NCBI RefSeq assembly: GCF_001730525.1
Contig: NZ_MDFN01000010.1
Coordinates: forward strand, 62,001 to 126,000
Direction of reading: 5' to 3'
Origin: Arcticibacter eurypsychrophilus
GTDB lineage: Bacteria; Bacteroidota; Bacteroidia; Sphingobacteriales; Sphingobacteriaceae
Length of the DNA: 64,000 nucleotides
Shown here: positions 25,855 to 35,676 of the stretch, piece by piece
Numbering within the stretch: position 1 is the first letter of the stretch
Layout: each line of letters begins with the position of its first letter
Position numbers and translations under genes: made by a program
Notes under the pieces: model-generated
Told to the model about the DNA's origin: nothing
Database searches by the model: none
The model's input: the letters and a program-made list of their open reading frames with translations, nothing else

Positions 25855-26304
25855 ATGAAAAAAGATAAACAAAAATCACTTGTAAAAAAAGCAAGAAAGA
25901 CAATTAGTAAGTCAATTGAAGAACAGTTAACAGCTGAGATTACTAAAAGTATTATTAGTCAGGGAAAAGATCCCAAAAAAGTAACTAAGGAAGTTAAACA
26001 AGCAGCTTCCCTTATTGCTAAGAAGTTAGCTAAAAAAGAAGGTATTTCTAAAGCGGAACTTACTGAAACCGTTCAAGCTGATGCAGAAGCAATTAAAGAC
26101 GAGGTTAATTCTTTTGAAGTATCCCCTGCAGAAAAAAAGACACCAACCTCAAGAAAGCCTAGAACTCCTTCAAAAAGCAAATTAGCTACAGTTGAAGTTG
26201 CCGCAGCTCCTATTGTTCGTAAACGTGCACCAAGAAAGACCGTAGCTAAAACTACTAAACCAGCCAACGAACTATCAACTGTTGCTGAAACAGAAAATAG
26301 TTAA
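25855..26304 (+). CDS. Lysine/alanine-rich basic protein, histone H1-like
   Basis: A 149-residue, strongly basic protein. The start at 25855 (MKKDKQKSLVKKARKT) is preferred over an ATG 30 bp upstream, which would add a hydrophobic stretch. The first half looks helical (ITKSIISQGKDPKKVTKEV and the KKLAKKEGISKAEL segment). The C-terminal half is low-complexity, rich in Lys, Arg, Pro, Ala and Thr (TSRKPRTPSKSK, RKRAPRKTVAKTTKPA). The tail resembles histone H1-like nucleoid proteins of other bacteria. The function is not proven; an RNA- or ribosome-associated role is also possible. A long bidirectional terminator follows. Confidence 0.65.
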   Translation: MKKDKQKSLVKKARKTISKSIEEQLTAEITKSIISQGKDPKKVTKEVKQAASLIAKKLAKKEGISKAELTETVQADAEAIKDEVNSFEVSPAEKKTPTSRKPRTPSKSKLATVEVAAAPIVRKRAPRKTVAKTTKPANELSTVAETENS

Positions 26305-26371
26305 TCAGTTATTTGAATAAAAAACTGTATTTGATTCAATTGAACTACTAATAAAGAACAGTTCATTAGTA

Positions 26372-26420
26372 TAGATCATAAAAAAGAGGCTAAATGATTT
26401 AGCCTCTTTTTTATGATCTA
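26372..26420. terminator. Bidirectional terminator, perfect 23-bp inverted repeat
   Basis: Arms 26372-26394 and 26398-26420 are perfectly complementary with a 3-nt loop TGA. The stem is GAGGCTAAA / TTTAGCCTC flanked by A6 and T6 runs, so it terminates both the rightward basic-protein gene and the leftward permease gene, whose stop is at 26425. Confidence 0.9.
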
Positions 26421-26424
26421 TTTT

Positions 26425-27933
26425 TTATGCCTCGCTATCCTTATTATTTTTTCTAACTACAGAGTGCTTGATACTATAGCCAAAATAGATCACAAAGCCG
26501 ATCAGCATCCATACGATTAAACGTTCCCAATTATGTTTTCCTAAACCAATCATCATTAAAATACAGGCCAATGCTCCTATTATAGGAAGTACAGGCATCC
26601 ATGGAGTTCTGAAAGGACGTGATGCATCCGGATCACTCTTCCGCATTACAATAACACCAATACAAACAAGAACGAACGCAAACAAGGTACCGATACTCGT
26701 CATATCACCCACTACATCTCCAGGTACAAAGGCAGCAAACAAACCAACAAATACTAAAAATATAAGGTTGGATTTATATGGCGTTTGAAATTTAGGATGC
26801 ACTTCAGAAAACACTTTCGGTACAAGACCATCTTTTGACATGGAAAAGAATACGCGAGACTGTCCAAGAAGCATAACTAAAATAACCGAAGAGAATCCGG
26901 CAAGAATAGCTACAGTAATTAAGATAGAAAGCCAACCGTATCCATGCATATACGTTTCAATGGCATAAGCCACGGAAGCTTCTTTCCCTGCTGTTGAAAA
27001 TTCATGATAATTGGCAACGCCAGTCAATACATGACTAAACAATACGTATAATACAGTGCAGACCAACAGAGATACAAGGATCCCGATAGGCATATCTCTT
27101 TTTGGATTTTTCGCCTCCTGTGCAGCAGTAGAAACAGCATCAAAACCAATGAAAGCAAAGAAAACTACACCTGCTCCACTGACAATTCCGCTCATTCCAA
27201 ACTTGCCAAAGTCATTCTCAAAGTAATCCCAAAAGCCTTTTTTTCCGGTTATAAAATCTTGTTCACCAATATTTACAGGAATGTAAGGAGTATGATTGAC
27301 AGGGTTCATGTATGACCAGCCAATTACAATAAACACGACCACAATAGCCACTTTAAGGATCACAATAATGCCATTAATATTAGCTGATTCTTTAGTACCT
27401 CTGATCAACACCAAAGAAAGCACCACAACAATAAACAAGGCAGGCAAGTTAATAATCCCGTTAATTCCATCCGGAGACACCTGAAAAGGCGAATGACAGA
27501 GGGCATAGGGTATCGAGACACCAAACGTCTCTAAGAGCTTATTCAGATATTCAGACCAGGCAATAGAGACCGTAGCAGCTCCTACAGCATATTCAAGCAC
27601 TAAATCCCAACCAATAACCCAAGCAACAACCTCACCCATGGTGGCATAAGAATAGGTATAAGCAGATCCTGCGATTGGAATCATAGAGGCAAATTCTGCA
27701 TAACACAAACCAGCCAATCCGCAACCTACTGCAGCCAGTATAAACGATAAGGTTACTGATGGACCAGCATGATCAGCTGCAGCTGCAGCTGTCCGTACAA
27801 AAAGGCCTGCACCTATAATAGCTCCTACACCTAATGCAACTAAGTTACCCGCACTTAATGTACGCTTAAGAGTTCCTTCTCCAGTTTCTGATGCTTCCTT
27901 CAATAGTGAATCAAGAGGTTTTCTAAATTTCAT
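26425..27933 (-). CDS. APC-superfamily amino acid permease
   Basis: A 502-residue inner-membrane protein with about 12-13 helices. The N-terminal cytoplasmic stretch (KRTLSAGNLVALGVGAIIGAG) contains the G-x-G substrate-binding turn of helix 1 typical of the APC fold. Helix 6 carries FFAFIGFDAVSTAAQEAKNPKRDMP, a signature shared with cationic amino acid transporters. The substrate is unassigned. It is a single-gene unit whose terminator overlaps that of the convergent gene; the 516-bp upstream region holds its promoter and a long inverted repeat. Confidence 0.9.
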   Translation of the reverse strand: MKFRKPLDSLLKEASETGEGTLKRTLSAGNLVALGVGAIIGAGLFVRTAAAAADHAGPSVTLSFILAAVGCGLAGLCYAEFASMIPIAGSAYTYSYATMGEVVAWVIGWDLVLEYAVGAATVSIAWSEYLNKLLETFGVSIPYALCHSPFQVSPDGINGIINLPALFIVVVLSLVLIRGTKESANINGIIVILKVAIVVVFIVIGWSYMNPVNHTPYIPVNIGEQDFITGKKGFWDYFENDFGKFGMSGIVSGAGVVFFAFIGFDAVSTAAQEAKNPKRDMPIGILVSLLVCTVLYVLFSHVLTGVANYHEFSTAGKEASVAYAIETYMHGYGWLSILITVAILAGFSSVILVMLLGQSRVFFSMSKDGLVPKVFSEVHPKFQTPYKSNLIFLVFVGLFAAFVPGDVVGDMTSIGTLFAFVLVCIGVIVMRKSDPDASRPFRTPWMPVLPIIGALACILMMIGLGKHNWERLIVWMLIGFVIYFGYSIKHSVVRKNNKDSEA

Positions 27934-28083
27934 TTTGTGTGTTAAGGTTTCTCAATATTTATAAATAATAAATTAGATGATGCAAAAAAGATTATCCTAA
28001 TGTAAACCTTTTCATTTATTAAAATAAAAAGATTACAAAAAATAAACAAATGCACAAAGCAACAAATTTACTGCTTATAATGC

Positions 28084-28163
28084 TAAAACATTGAGTTATT
28101 TACACCTTAATTAGTTATAATTTACAATTTATCTAATTAAGGTGTAAATAACTCAATGTTTTA
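28084..28163. repeat. Perfect 31-bp inverted repeat with 18-nt loop
   Basis: Arms 28084-28114 and 28133-28163 are exact reverse complements (start TAAAACATTGAG, end TTAATTAG). It lies in the 516-bp gap between the permease and GH106 genes (27934-28449), with no coding frame. It may be the terminator of the leftward GH106 operon or the remnant of a small mobile unit; no target-site duplication was identified. Confidence 0.75.
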
Positions 28164-28407
28164 TTCAAAAAAACCAAAAAACAAAACTATTTTATTGATT
28201 TATATAAAATAAAAACATTAAAAATACACTTGAAGCAAAATCTTATGAAACTTGGACCAATAAGCCATACATGTGGTATTTTAAATTTAATTTCCTCTAC
28301 AAATCACCAATTTTGATCACATTTCTCTTATAAAAGAAAATATTGATCGGTCTGGAGACTAAGATAAGAAAAAGGTAGATTTCTTTAGGTAGACAAGGAG
28401 ATGTGTA

Positions 28408-28444
28408 AATCAGGATACCAATGCGCAACAAAGGCATCCTGATT
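28408..28444. terminator. Inverted repeat just after the GH106 gene
   Basis: The arms AATCAGGAT / ATCCTGATT (9 bp) extend by CC/GG after one mismatch, with a 13-nt loop. It starts 6 bp after the stop. No T-run follows on the transcribed strand, so it may be a processing or stabilising hairpin rather than a true terminator. Confidence 0.5.
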
Positions 28445-28449
28445 GCTTA

Positions 28450-31227
28450 TTATTTATAAGGTGTGATTGTAACCGGACCATCCAAACCAGAAGGCTGTAC
28501 TTTCCAATTTGAAGCATCCATTGGTTTATAATTAATGTCCACGATATTAATGTCTTTGAAAATTTTCCATTCAATTCCCTTTCTATCCATATATCTAACC
28601 CGGTTTGACATCAGGTTAGCTACTTCTATTTTGATTGTATTCTTACCTGGATGCAATAATTGACCTATCCTCATTTGATAAGGAATGCTCCACAAAATAC
28701 CAGCATCCTTTCCATTGACCCATACTCGTGCACTTTCATGAACAGAACCTAAATCAAGCAGATATTCAGTTGCTTCCGTACGTGGCATTTTAAAAGAGAC
28801 CGTATACTCCGCTCTACCTGAGAAATAAGATGCGGCACTATCGGATAAAGAAGTCCATAACTGTGCTTGTTTTAACTTGCGATCAGCCGGAATAGAAGGC
28901 CCCCCTTCAACAAAATGAAGCTTCCATTTACCTTTTACCTCAATGGGATTTAAAGCCTGATTCAGGTAAACCCATTTCTTCTCGTCCGCTTTGGCTGTTG
29001 CTGCTGTTCTTAAAATCAATGCCTCTCCGGGTAATAGTTCCACCTGAACGGATACACCCATATCATTTGGAGCAATAGCAGCAGTTCCTGAATTTCCGCT
29101 TTGCGGATCCATAATTAAAACGGAGCCTGCTTTTACGTTCAGCGGGATCTTTTCGTGAATTGCCTTATCCGTATGATTAACCAGATAATAATATTTATCT
29201 GCACCATCCTGTCTGCGGATAAATTTAAGACCAGTATCCGTTAATTTTTCCCTATTGAAGCCAGCAAATCTTAGCGCTTTCTGCACATCATCTGCTAAAA
29301 TAACCCTGCCTGATCCCATTTTCATTACCTTGATTCCATTTGCAGTATCAGAAAACGCTAAACCATCGCACAGGGTCTTCAGTTGCTGCCTTTTAGCATC
29401 CAGATCTCCAAGACCGGGTACATCTAAAGGGAGGTTCTGGATAATAACTGTTGCTCCACTTTCTGCCAGTTGCAAAACTTTTTGAAATGTTTCTACAGGA
29501 ATTAACTCTGATTTAGGCAGAACCAATACTTTATAAGGTGATGCTCCAGGATTAGTCTTGATTTGACCATTTTCAGCGGTCGCATTTTTAAGCAACAGAT
29601 CAGATATAAAGTCTAGTCCGTAACCCGCAGTTTGCAATTCAGTTACATCTTTATAAAAAGGTGCAGGGTGAAGCCATTTATCGATATCATGCACCTTTAA
29701 GGCCATATCTCTTCCTTCAGACTTATTCCACACATCATATACCGGCCAGTAAATCAAAACTTCATTATCCGATTTCCCTGATTGAAGCACCGATTGTACA
29801 CGGGTTATATAGGTATTAAGTCCCGGCAAATGCTGCCAGAAACTATTAGCAGGCGTAAAATCAACTGATGCATAAAATAACCATCCCGGCCATGAGGCCT
29901 TTTTCGGAGAGAAAGGAGCGCCATGGAAAAACACATGGTTGATACCAGACAAAAACACCTGTTCAACTTCCGGTTTACATTGAGATAAAGAAGTCTTAAA
30001 ATGCTCGGTAAGCCAGGTAAAGGTTTCACTGGATACCAGGTTATGCCCCGCAACATGCGCTGCCGATGAGGCAAACTTCAACATTACAGGATCAGGATCT
30101 ACATTTCTGATATCCGCACTATCCCTGCGTAAACCCGGAATAGGAAAATAACTGGATCCAAAGGTTTCGCATTCCGGAATATCAACAGCAGCATACAGAT
30201 CAAGTAAGTTACCGGGAGAGCCATGCGCCTGGTTACGTGTAATTCCTTTATACTGACGCGCCCACTCAGTCCATGGACGGGTAAAGTTAGTGAGTAACAT
30301 ATCAGACATGGTTTCCCGATAGTCTGACTTCAACCTTGCCACATGTTCTGAAGACTCTTTGCTTACAAATTCTTTAATATATGGCCTAAAATCGTACCCA
30401 CGATTTGCTTTAAATAGAGCCAAAAAATTCTCTGACCAGTCTGCATCGTACACTTCATAACTATCATTATAAAAAGCCCTTACACCTGGCGATTTATGAT
30501 CAAAAGCCTGATCAAACCGTTTAAGGTAAGTCGATAGCGCATCTTTAGAAAAATGATTCAGGGTATATCCCTCTCCTCCCGGAGATGACCGTTTCACCAT
30601 TTGACGGGTTTTACCATCAAAGGCCGCATACAATTCCCAGTTTCCTGATACAGGCGACCAGTTTAAAGTTCCGTCAGCAGCCACCTTATCAGATAGATCC
30701 AAGACCTCATTCCGATCACTATAAGCAGTAAGAAACTGAAACGTTGCAGCATCTTGTTTAGGATCCTTTACCAGAATCTTCTCCTTAAGCTTGCTTTTAG
30801 CACTAAGCGTGTACGTTTGAACGATTAATTTGGATGCAGCATCCTTAGATGTAATCTGTGGACCACCAAAAGGCCAGCCTGTACCATTCGTAAGATCCAC
30901 ACCCATGTTAAATTCACCTGCTTGTTTGACAGTATACCGAAGCATCTCCATCCATTTGGGTGACAAATAAGAAATGTATTCATTTTCTGCACCTTTAACC
31001 CCATATATAGGAGCGATCTCCACTCCGCCTATTCCGGCTTCATGGAAGGTTTGCAATGAGGCTCCAAGCTCCTGCTGATTAACTGCATTTCCCATCCACC
31101 ACCAACGCACCCAGGGTTGCATTTCTTTCTTTACTTCAGGCCAAGCAGAAGTCTGGGCAAAAACACTACTAAAAACAGTTGTTCCCGTTAGAAGCAGGAG
31201 TATAATAACCTTTTTTTTAAATCTCAT
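28450..31227 (-). CDS. Glycoside hydrolase family 106 protein (alpha-L-rhamnosidase type)
   Basis: A 925-residue secreted enzyme with a Sec signal ending in SSVFAQ. The catalytic part begins with the family 106 pattern PWVRWWWMGNAVNQQEL, followed by GIGGVEIAPIYG and VDLTNGTGWPFGG. A C-terminal galactose-binding-like domain (ESARVWVNGKDAGILWSIPY and NTIKIEVANLMSNRVRYMD) follows after about residue 780. GH106 enzymes remove alpha-L-rhamnose from pectic glycans. It follows a rhamnogalacturonan acetylesterase gene by 79 bp on the same strand, so the pair is suited to rhamnogalacturonan. The exact linkage cannot be read. Confidence 0.85.
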   Translation of the reverse strand: MRFKKKVIILLLLTGTTVFSSVFAQTSAWPEVKKEMQPWVRWWWMGNAVNQQELGASLQTFHEAGIGGVEIAPIYGVKGAENEYISYLSPKWMEMLRYTVKQAGEFNMGVDLTNGTGWPFGGPQITSKDAASKLIVQTYTLSAKSKLKEKILVKDPKQDAATFQFLTAYSDRNEVLDLSDKVAADGTLNWSPVSGNWELYAAFDGKTRQMVKRSSPGGEGYTLNHFSKDALSTYLKRFDQAFDHKSPGVRAFYNDSYEVYDADWSENFLALFKANRGYDFRPYIKEFVSKESSEHVARLKSDYRETMSDMLLTNFTRPWTEWARQYKGITRNQAHGSPGNLLDLYAAVDIPECETFGSSYFPIPGLRRDSADIRNVDPDPVMLKFASSAAHVAGHNLVSSETFTWLTEHFKTSLSQCKPEVEQVFLSGINHVFFHGAPFSPKKASWPGWLFYASVDFTPANSFWQHLPGLNTYITRVQSVLQSGKSDNEVLIYWPVYDVWNKSEGRDMALKVHDIDKWLHPAPFYKDVTELQTAGYGLDFISDLLLKNATAENGQIKTNPGASPYKVLVLPKSELIPVETFQKVLQLAESGATVIIQNLPLDVPGLGDLDAKRQQLKTLCDGLAFSDTANGIKVMKMGSGRVILADDVQKALRFAGFNREKLTDTGLKFIRRQDGADKYYYLVNHTDKAIHEKIPLNVKAGSVLIMDPQSGNSGTAAIAPNDMGVSVQVELLPGEALILRTAATAKADEKKWVYLNQALNPIEVKGKWKLHFVEGGPSIPADRKLKQAQLWTSLSDSAASYFSGRAEYTVSFKMPRTEATEYLLDLGSVHESARVWVNGKDAGILWSIPYQMRIGQLLHPGKNTIKIEVANLMSNRVRYMDRKGIEWKIFKDINIVDINYKPMDASNWKVQPSGLDGPVTITPYK

Positions 31228-31306
31228 TGAATAATTAAACTTAAGAATTTATTAAATACCATCTATAACATGCTACAGATTAGCTCTCCTTTACTGGTTA
31301 TATCCG

Positions 31307-32098
31307 CTATTTAATCAGGTATTGATTCAATGCTAAATCCTGGATTGTTTTCATCCCTTCTACAACAGAGGCCCCGTTGATTTCTGCGCCTTCCCTATTT
31401 GTATGCGTGTGATCTGAAGGGAACATCGTGCTTACTTTTGCTTCACCCAGTACATCATATTTATCAGCGGTTAAGGTATTGAGATCAATAAAATAAGCTC
31501 CAGTAGATAAAGCAGTTTCCCTGGCCCATTTCCCATAATCACCCTCTCCTCTTTTCACTTTACCATCTTTCCAGTCACTTCGCGGAACAAGAGAGCATAT
31601 TATAGGAATTGCACCCTTATCTTTCGCTTCCTTAACGATCTTTGCTAAATACCATCCATAGGTATGGACCACTTCCTGTTGCTTGGTAATGGGATTATAG
31701 ATCTCTTTAAACTCATCACCCGTTCCTTTAATGGTTCCACGTGCACGGGCAGAATCATCTAAAGGACTTCCATCGTTATGTCCGAATTGCATAATAACAA
31801 AATCACCAGGTTTGATCTTTTCCAATACAGAATCCCAAAGACCTCTTGTTCTGAACGTTCTGCTGCTGGTGCCTCCAAGTGCATCATTTTCTATATTGAT
31901 CTTTGTTGTATCAAAACGCTCGTTTATAAAACTACCCCATCCCCATAACGCGCCATCTCCTTTTCCCTTTCCATTTTTTACGGTGGAATCACCAATTAAG
32001 AAAAGTGTCGGTTTTTCTTTGGGTTTTAACAGAATAAAAGAGGATAGTAGTACTATTGCGGACAATAAACTGATTCTGAATAACAAATTCTTTTTCAA
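31307..32098 (-). CDS. Rhamnogalacturonan acetylesterase-like SGNH hydrolase (CE12)
   Basis: A 263-residue secreted or periplasmic esterase. The N-terminus is a hydrophobic signal segment. Block I is IGDSTVKNGKG with the catalytic serine, the oxyanion glycine is in GGTSSRTF, the asparagine in QFGHNDG, and the Asp-His pair in FPSDHTHTN. Together with its length this matches carbohydrate esterase family 12, which deacetylates pectic polymers. It is the first gene of the CE12-GH106 pair. Confidence 0.88.
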   Translation of the reverse strand: MKKNLLFRISLLSAIVLLSSFILLKPKEKPTLFLIGDSTVKNGKGKGDGALWGWGSFINERFDTTKINIENDALGGTSSRTFRTRGLWDSVLEKIKPGDFVIMQFGHNDGSPLDDSARARGTIKGTGDEFKEIYNPITKQQEVVHTYGWYLAKIVKEAKDKGAIPIICSLVPRSDWKDGKVKRGEGDYGKWARETALSTGAYFIDLNTLTADKYDVLGEAKVSTMFPSDHTHTNREGAEINGASVVEGMKTIQDLALNQYLIK

Positions 32099-33227
32099 AG
32101 CTTTATTTTTTATTTAATTAGTGTTTTTTTATTTATATCTGGCAATAATAGGATCATGTTCACTAAAATACTGAATATGCTTCTCTGTTGAAATTCATAT
32201 TCTTTATAAAAGGAACGTGACTGGCAAAGCTAATAAACGATCCTTTATCTTTCGTGTAACAAGATCTTTTCATATAATTTACCGGGAAACCCGCTCTCTA
32301 TGAAAAAACGAACTACTCTTCAAGTGAATAGATTCGAATTTTCCTTTTCATGAATAGAAGTAATCGCTTAATAATTAAAGATTTACTTAATAACTAGTAA
32401 AAACTTAAGATCCTTTGTAGTTTAAAAATGATTCTTTATACGATTCTACGGTCTTATATTCATTTCTGCAACCTGTAGCATCCTGTACGTTTTAAGAATC
32501 GATAACAAAAATAGGCTTCCTTCTATACCGTTTGATTATGATTTGGATGATTTTAAAAACATACTGAACGCTTCACGTTTATGATCAAAAATCATCAAAT
32601 GAAGGCTATAAATGCTAAATAATAGTTAATGATTCTAATAAGAATGCAATAAGAATCCAGAATGAGTCCAACTTTAGCTAGTTTAAGTCGGACTTAGACC
32701 GGAATTTTACTAGCTTATTTTTGCTTTGAATTATAATCAGTACAGCTACTATGTTGCTTTATTTTGATTTGAAATTTTGGCTAAAGCAAATCATAACGCA
32801 ATCTCATTGACGATTGGCTAACAGCTCAGTTACTTTAAAATAGCATTTGACATGTTACGCCAGCTGATTACATTGTAATTCGTTCTCTTTTCAGTTTCTG
32901 TTCCTCCGTAAATGAGTGTCCTTTCTACCTTTTAATCTACCTTACATAAAGCGGGTAAAAATTCATTCCAGGTAGAAAAGTATACAGACAATTACAAGTT
33001 ACATAAAGCGAAATGACAATATATATCTCTTTTTCATATAGAATTAGCGTACTCAATCGGAAATAGCCGGCAGTAAAAGAGGTAGATTTATCTTCATAAA
33101 TAAACGGCAATTGTTAAACCAATTGAATCATGCCTACCTATGTAAATGAAAAACGTGACAAGATTGGGTAAATAAATTGGCAAAGTAATGATAACTTCGC
33201 TAAACACAGATCATCGAAACACTTACA
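32099..33227. other. 1.1-kb intergenic region without a convincing gene
   Basis: An AT-rich stretch between the divergent CE12 and rhodanese genes. Frequent stops in every frame exclude any gene over about 60 codons, and no tRNA, CRISPR or transposase remnant is visible. A short direct repeat TTACATAAAGCG occurs at about 32941 and 33000. It may hold promoters for both flanking genes and decayed sequence. Confidence 0.4.
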
Positions 33228-33704
33228 ATGAAAACAGCTACACTAACATCTTTCATTATTACTCTTTTACTCATCCTTTCTTGCCCTGCTTTACAAGCTC
33301 AATCTGTACCCGGAGCAGGAAATCCTTCCTGGAAAACTAATGAGCCCTGGAAGAATAACCAATTGATGCAACCTTCTACTCTGGCAGCAATACTGAATAA
33401 TCCTAAAGCAAAAAAGCCTCTGATCTTTAACATAGGGGTAGTGGAAAATATAAAAGGTGCGCGGAATATTGGTGCTGCAAGTGTACAGAAAAACCTTATT
33501 GCATTTAAAACCGCAGTTCGGGGAGTTCCTAAAAATGCAGCTATCGTTGTATACTGCGGATGTTGCCCATTTAATAAATGTCCCAATATTCGTCCCGCTA
33601 TCATCGCTTTGAATGAACTGGGTTATAGCAATGCAAAGCTTTTAAACCTGGCAACAAACATCAAAGTGGACTGGATCAACAAGGGTTATCCACTATCAAA
33701 ATAG
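33228..33704 (+). CDS. Secreted rhodanese-like protein with a CxCC motif
   Basis: A 158-residue protein with a clear Sec signal (MKTATLTSFIITLLLILSC... cleaved near ALQAQS). The mature part has a rhodanese-like fold pattern ending AAIVVYCGCCPFNKCPNIRPAI, where the active-site loop begins with Cys-Gly-Cys-Cys and a fourth Cys follows. This cysteine-rich loop differs from the single-Cys loop of classical sulfurtransferases, so metal binding or thiol chemistry in the periplasm is possible. It converges with the GH26 gene, the stops being 10 bp apart. Confidence 0.75.
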   Translation: MKTATLTSFIITLLLILSCPALQAQSVPGAGNPSWKTNEPWKNNQLMQPSTLAAILNNPKAKKPLIFNIGVVENIKGARNIGAASVQKNLIAFKTAVRGVPKNAAIVVYCGCCPFNKCPNIRPAIIALNELGYSNAKLLNLATNIKVDWINKGYPLSK

Positions 33705-33714
33705 GTCGTCTGAA

Positions 33715-34845
33715 CTACTTATACAAATTAAGCTTGCTGGCTTCTTTCTGAAAAATAGTCTGCGGAAGATTATAATAGCTAATAAAATCGGGAGCTGATG
33801 CATGTCCTTTAAAGGGAACATAATATTCAGTTGTTTGATCACCCGGTTTGTATCCGGCATTTCTCCAGAAAAGTGTATACGCAAAATGATGCCCGGTGAA
33901 TGCTTTAGCTACTGCTTCTGTGAACCATTTAGAATAGGGAATCTTTGAAAAGCCCATTTCTGCAACAGCAGGGATTTTATTCTTCTCCTTTGCTACAGCT
34001 TCTATGATAGTCAGGTGACGGTCGAGATCATTGATGAAGGCAGTGTCGATTTCTGCTTTACCACCTTGATACGTATCAAAAGATACTACATCAATCAGAT
34101 CATCCCCAGGGTACCGTTCAAGAAACTGTTCTGCGTTATTAAACTCTCCTCCGGTATTGTATACGTACAGCAGGTTATGAACCTCTTTTACATCACGCAG
34201 ATATTTTACGGTATACTGAAATAACGTTTTAAACTCGTCTACCGAAGAACTCTTTGCTCCCCACCAGAACCAGCCACCTGTTAACTCATGTAAGGGTCTG
34301 AATAATACTGGAATTAGCTCGCCTTTTGAACCTTTCAGACTCAAAAGAAAGTCTGCAATTTTATCCAGCTGCGCTTGATAAACGTCATGCTTTTCTGCAC
34401 CTGGAAGAATAGCTGCAACTGATCCTGGAGTTGGATCCCATGCCGTTTTGCCTGTATAGGGGTTAGTACCATGCCAGCTGATCGTAATTACACCACCCCG
34501 GCGATATCCATCCTCTATGTAATGCCTCATCTTATCAAATGGAACGCTGTCTAAATTCATTTTGGCACCAAGCTCTATCCCGCCAAGTTCCCAACCATAT
34601 AAGGCCGGATAATCACCTGTTACATCTTTGATATCACTCCTACCTGGTTCATATTTCCAGTTCACCCCATATGCCAGGGCATCCTGATGGCCAACCAGAT
34701 ACCCCTTTTTCATTACATTTTTTAGATTAGCATAAAGACTAACGGTCTCTTTAGTAGCTTTTAAATCGGTAGGTTTTGCCTGTTGAGCCTCACTATTAAC
34801 GTAGCATAACAGGAACGAAAGAAAAAATAATACACTGCTTTTCAT
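33715..34845 (-). CDS. Glycoside hydrolase family 26 beta-mannanase
   Basis: A 376-residue secreted (beta/alpha)8-barrel enzyme with signal MKSSVLFFLSFLLCYVNSEAQ. The acid/base Glu is in FRPLHELTGGWFWWG and the nucleophile Glu in AVAEMGFSK, both characteristic of GH26. YLVGHQDALAYG near the N-terminus and SWHGTNPYTG are also family features. It hydrolyses beta-1,4-mannan internally. No other mannan gene is adjacent. Confidence 0.9.
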   Translation of the reverse strand: MKSSVLFFLSFLLCYVNSEAQQAKPTDLKATKETVSLYANLKNVMKKGYLVGHQDALAYGVNWKYEPGRSDIKDVTGDYPALYGWELGGIELGAKMNLDSVPFDKMRHYIEDGYRRGGVITISWHGTNPYTGKTAWDPTPGSVAAILPGAEKHDVYQAQLDKIADFLLSLKGSKGELIPVLFRPLHELTGGWFWWGAKSSSVDEFKTLFQYTVKYLRDVKEVHNLLYVYNTGGEFNNAEQFLERYPGDDLIDVVSFDTYQGGKAEIDTAFINDLDRHLTIIEAVAKEKNKIPAVAEMGFSKIPYSKWFTEAVAKAFTGHHFAYTLFWRNAGYKPGDQTTEYYVPFKGHASAPDFISYYNLPQTIFQKEASKLNLYK

Positions 34846-35105
34846 TATCTAAATGGATCAAATGGTCTGAATAATATAAGATACAGGCATTGGCATTTCA
34901 ATTTTTATACTTATAAATTGATTTAAGCCTACACTGGTCTATTGCTTAGTATTACAAACTTACAATTATGTACCTCATTAACATGATAGTTTTATATCCG
35001 ATCATGCAACTATCTTAACCTAAATATGCATTGCCATTTAAAACGAGTTTAATTTAAACAAACTCGCAAAGTCTTGAGCTTGCTACACTTTATTAGTATA
35101 CATCA

Positions 35106-35285
35106 GAATTGAACTAAACTAAATAAGGTATTATGATACTAGTTAGCTTACCTATATGTACAAGCTTAAAAGAATTGAACTAAACGGATTAGAATACGAT
35201 GATAACAACTAGCTTACCTACATGTACAAGCTTGAACGAATTAAGCTAAACGGATTAGAATACTTGAAGATTGAACTAAACTGGT
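35106..35285. repeat. 66-bp imperfect tandem repeat, about 2.6 copies
   Basis: Units start with GAATTGAACTAAAC at 35106 and 35172 and GAATTAAGCTAAAC at 35238, a constant 66-bp period; each of the first two contains AGCTTACCT(A)-(T/C)ATGTACAAGCTT. A partial start recurs at about 35270. No coding potential was seen. Confidence 0.75.
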
Positions 35286-35663
35286 GAATGTATTCAGTTC
35301 CGAAACATAACACTTGATCTGTTAATTTTATCTTTCCTATAAGAATGATTTACCTGATTACAAAGCCAAGTGTTTGGAATTTCACCATATATCCCAATTC
35401 TCATAAACCTTTTTTCATTAAAACAAAGTATTCATAACACTAATCTATAATAAAGACATAAATAAAAAGATTAAAAGCAATAACTATCAAATATTATTCA
35501 TTTAAATATCGAAAAACTAATCTTTAAGCAGTATTAATTATATAAAATTGACTATAAATCATATTTTGTCTCATTAAATAAAATAATCACTAAATATTAG
35601 TCGAATTGTATCATATTTGATGTTTAAATTCATATAATTGCTAATAAATACTAAAATAATATA

Positions 35664-35676
35664 TCATAAATAGCAT
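35664..35676 (-). promoter_or_regulatory. Candidate operator half-site upstream of nirB
   Basis: The minus strand reads ATGCTATTTATGA, sharing the ten bases TGCTATTTAT with the perfect palindrome upstream of narK (41577-41592). It lies 43 bp before the nirB start. Binding is not shown. Confidence 0.35.

Noticed and set aside
28084-28163. Insertion sequence ends
   Set aside because: The arms face each other across only 18 nt with no transposase frame or flanking duplication.
32099-33227. Hidden gene in the 1.1-kb gap
   Set aside because: All six frames are broken frequently and no conserved motif or RNA cloverleaf was found.
35106-35285. CRISPR array
   Set aside because: The repeat units are contiguous 66-bp blocks with mismatches and no unique spacers, and no cas gene is present.
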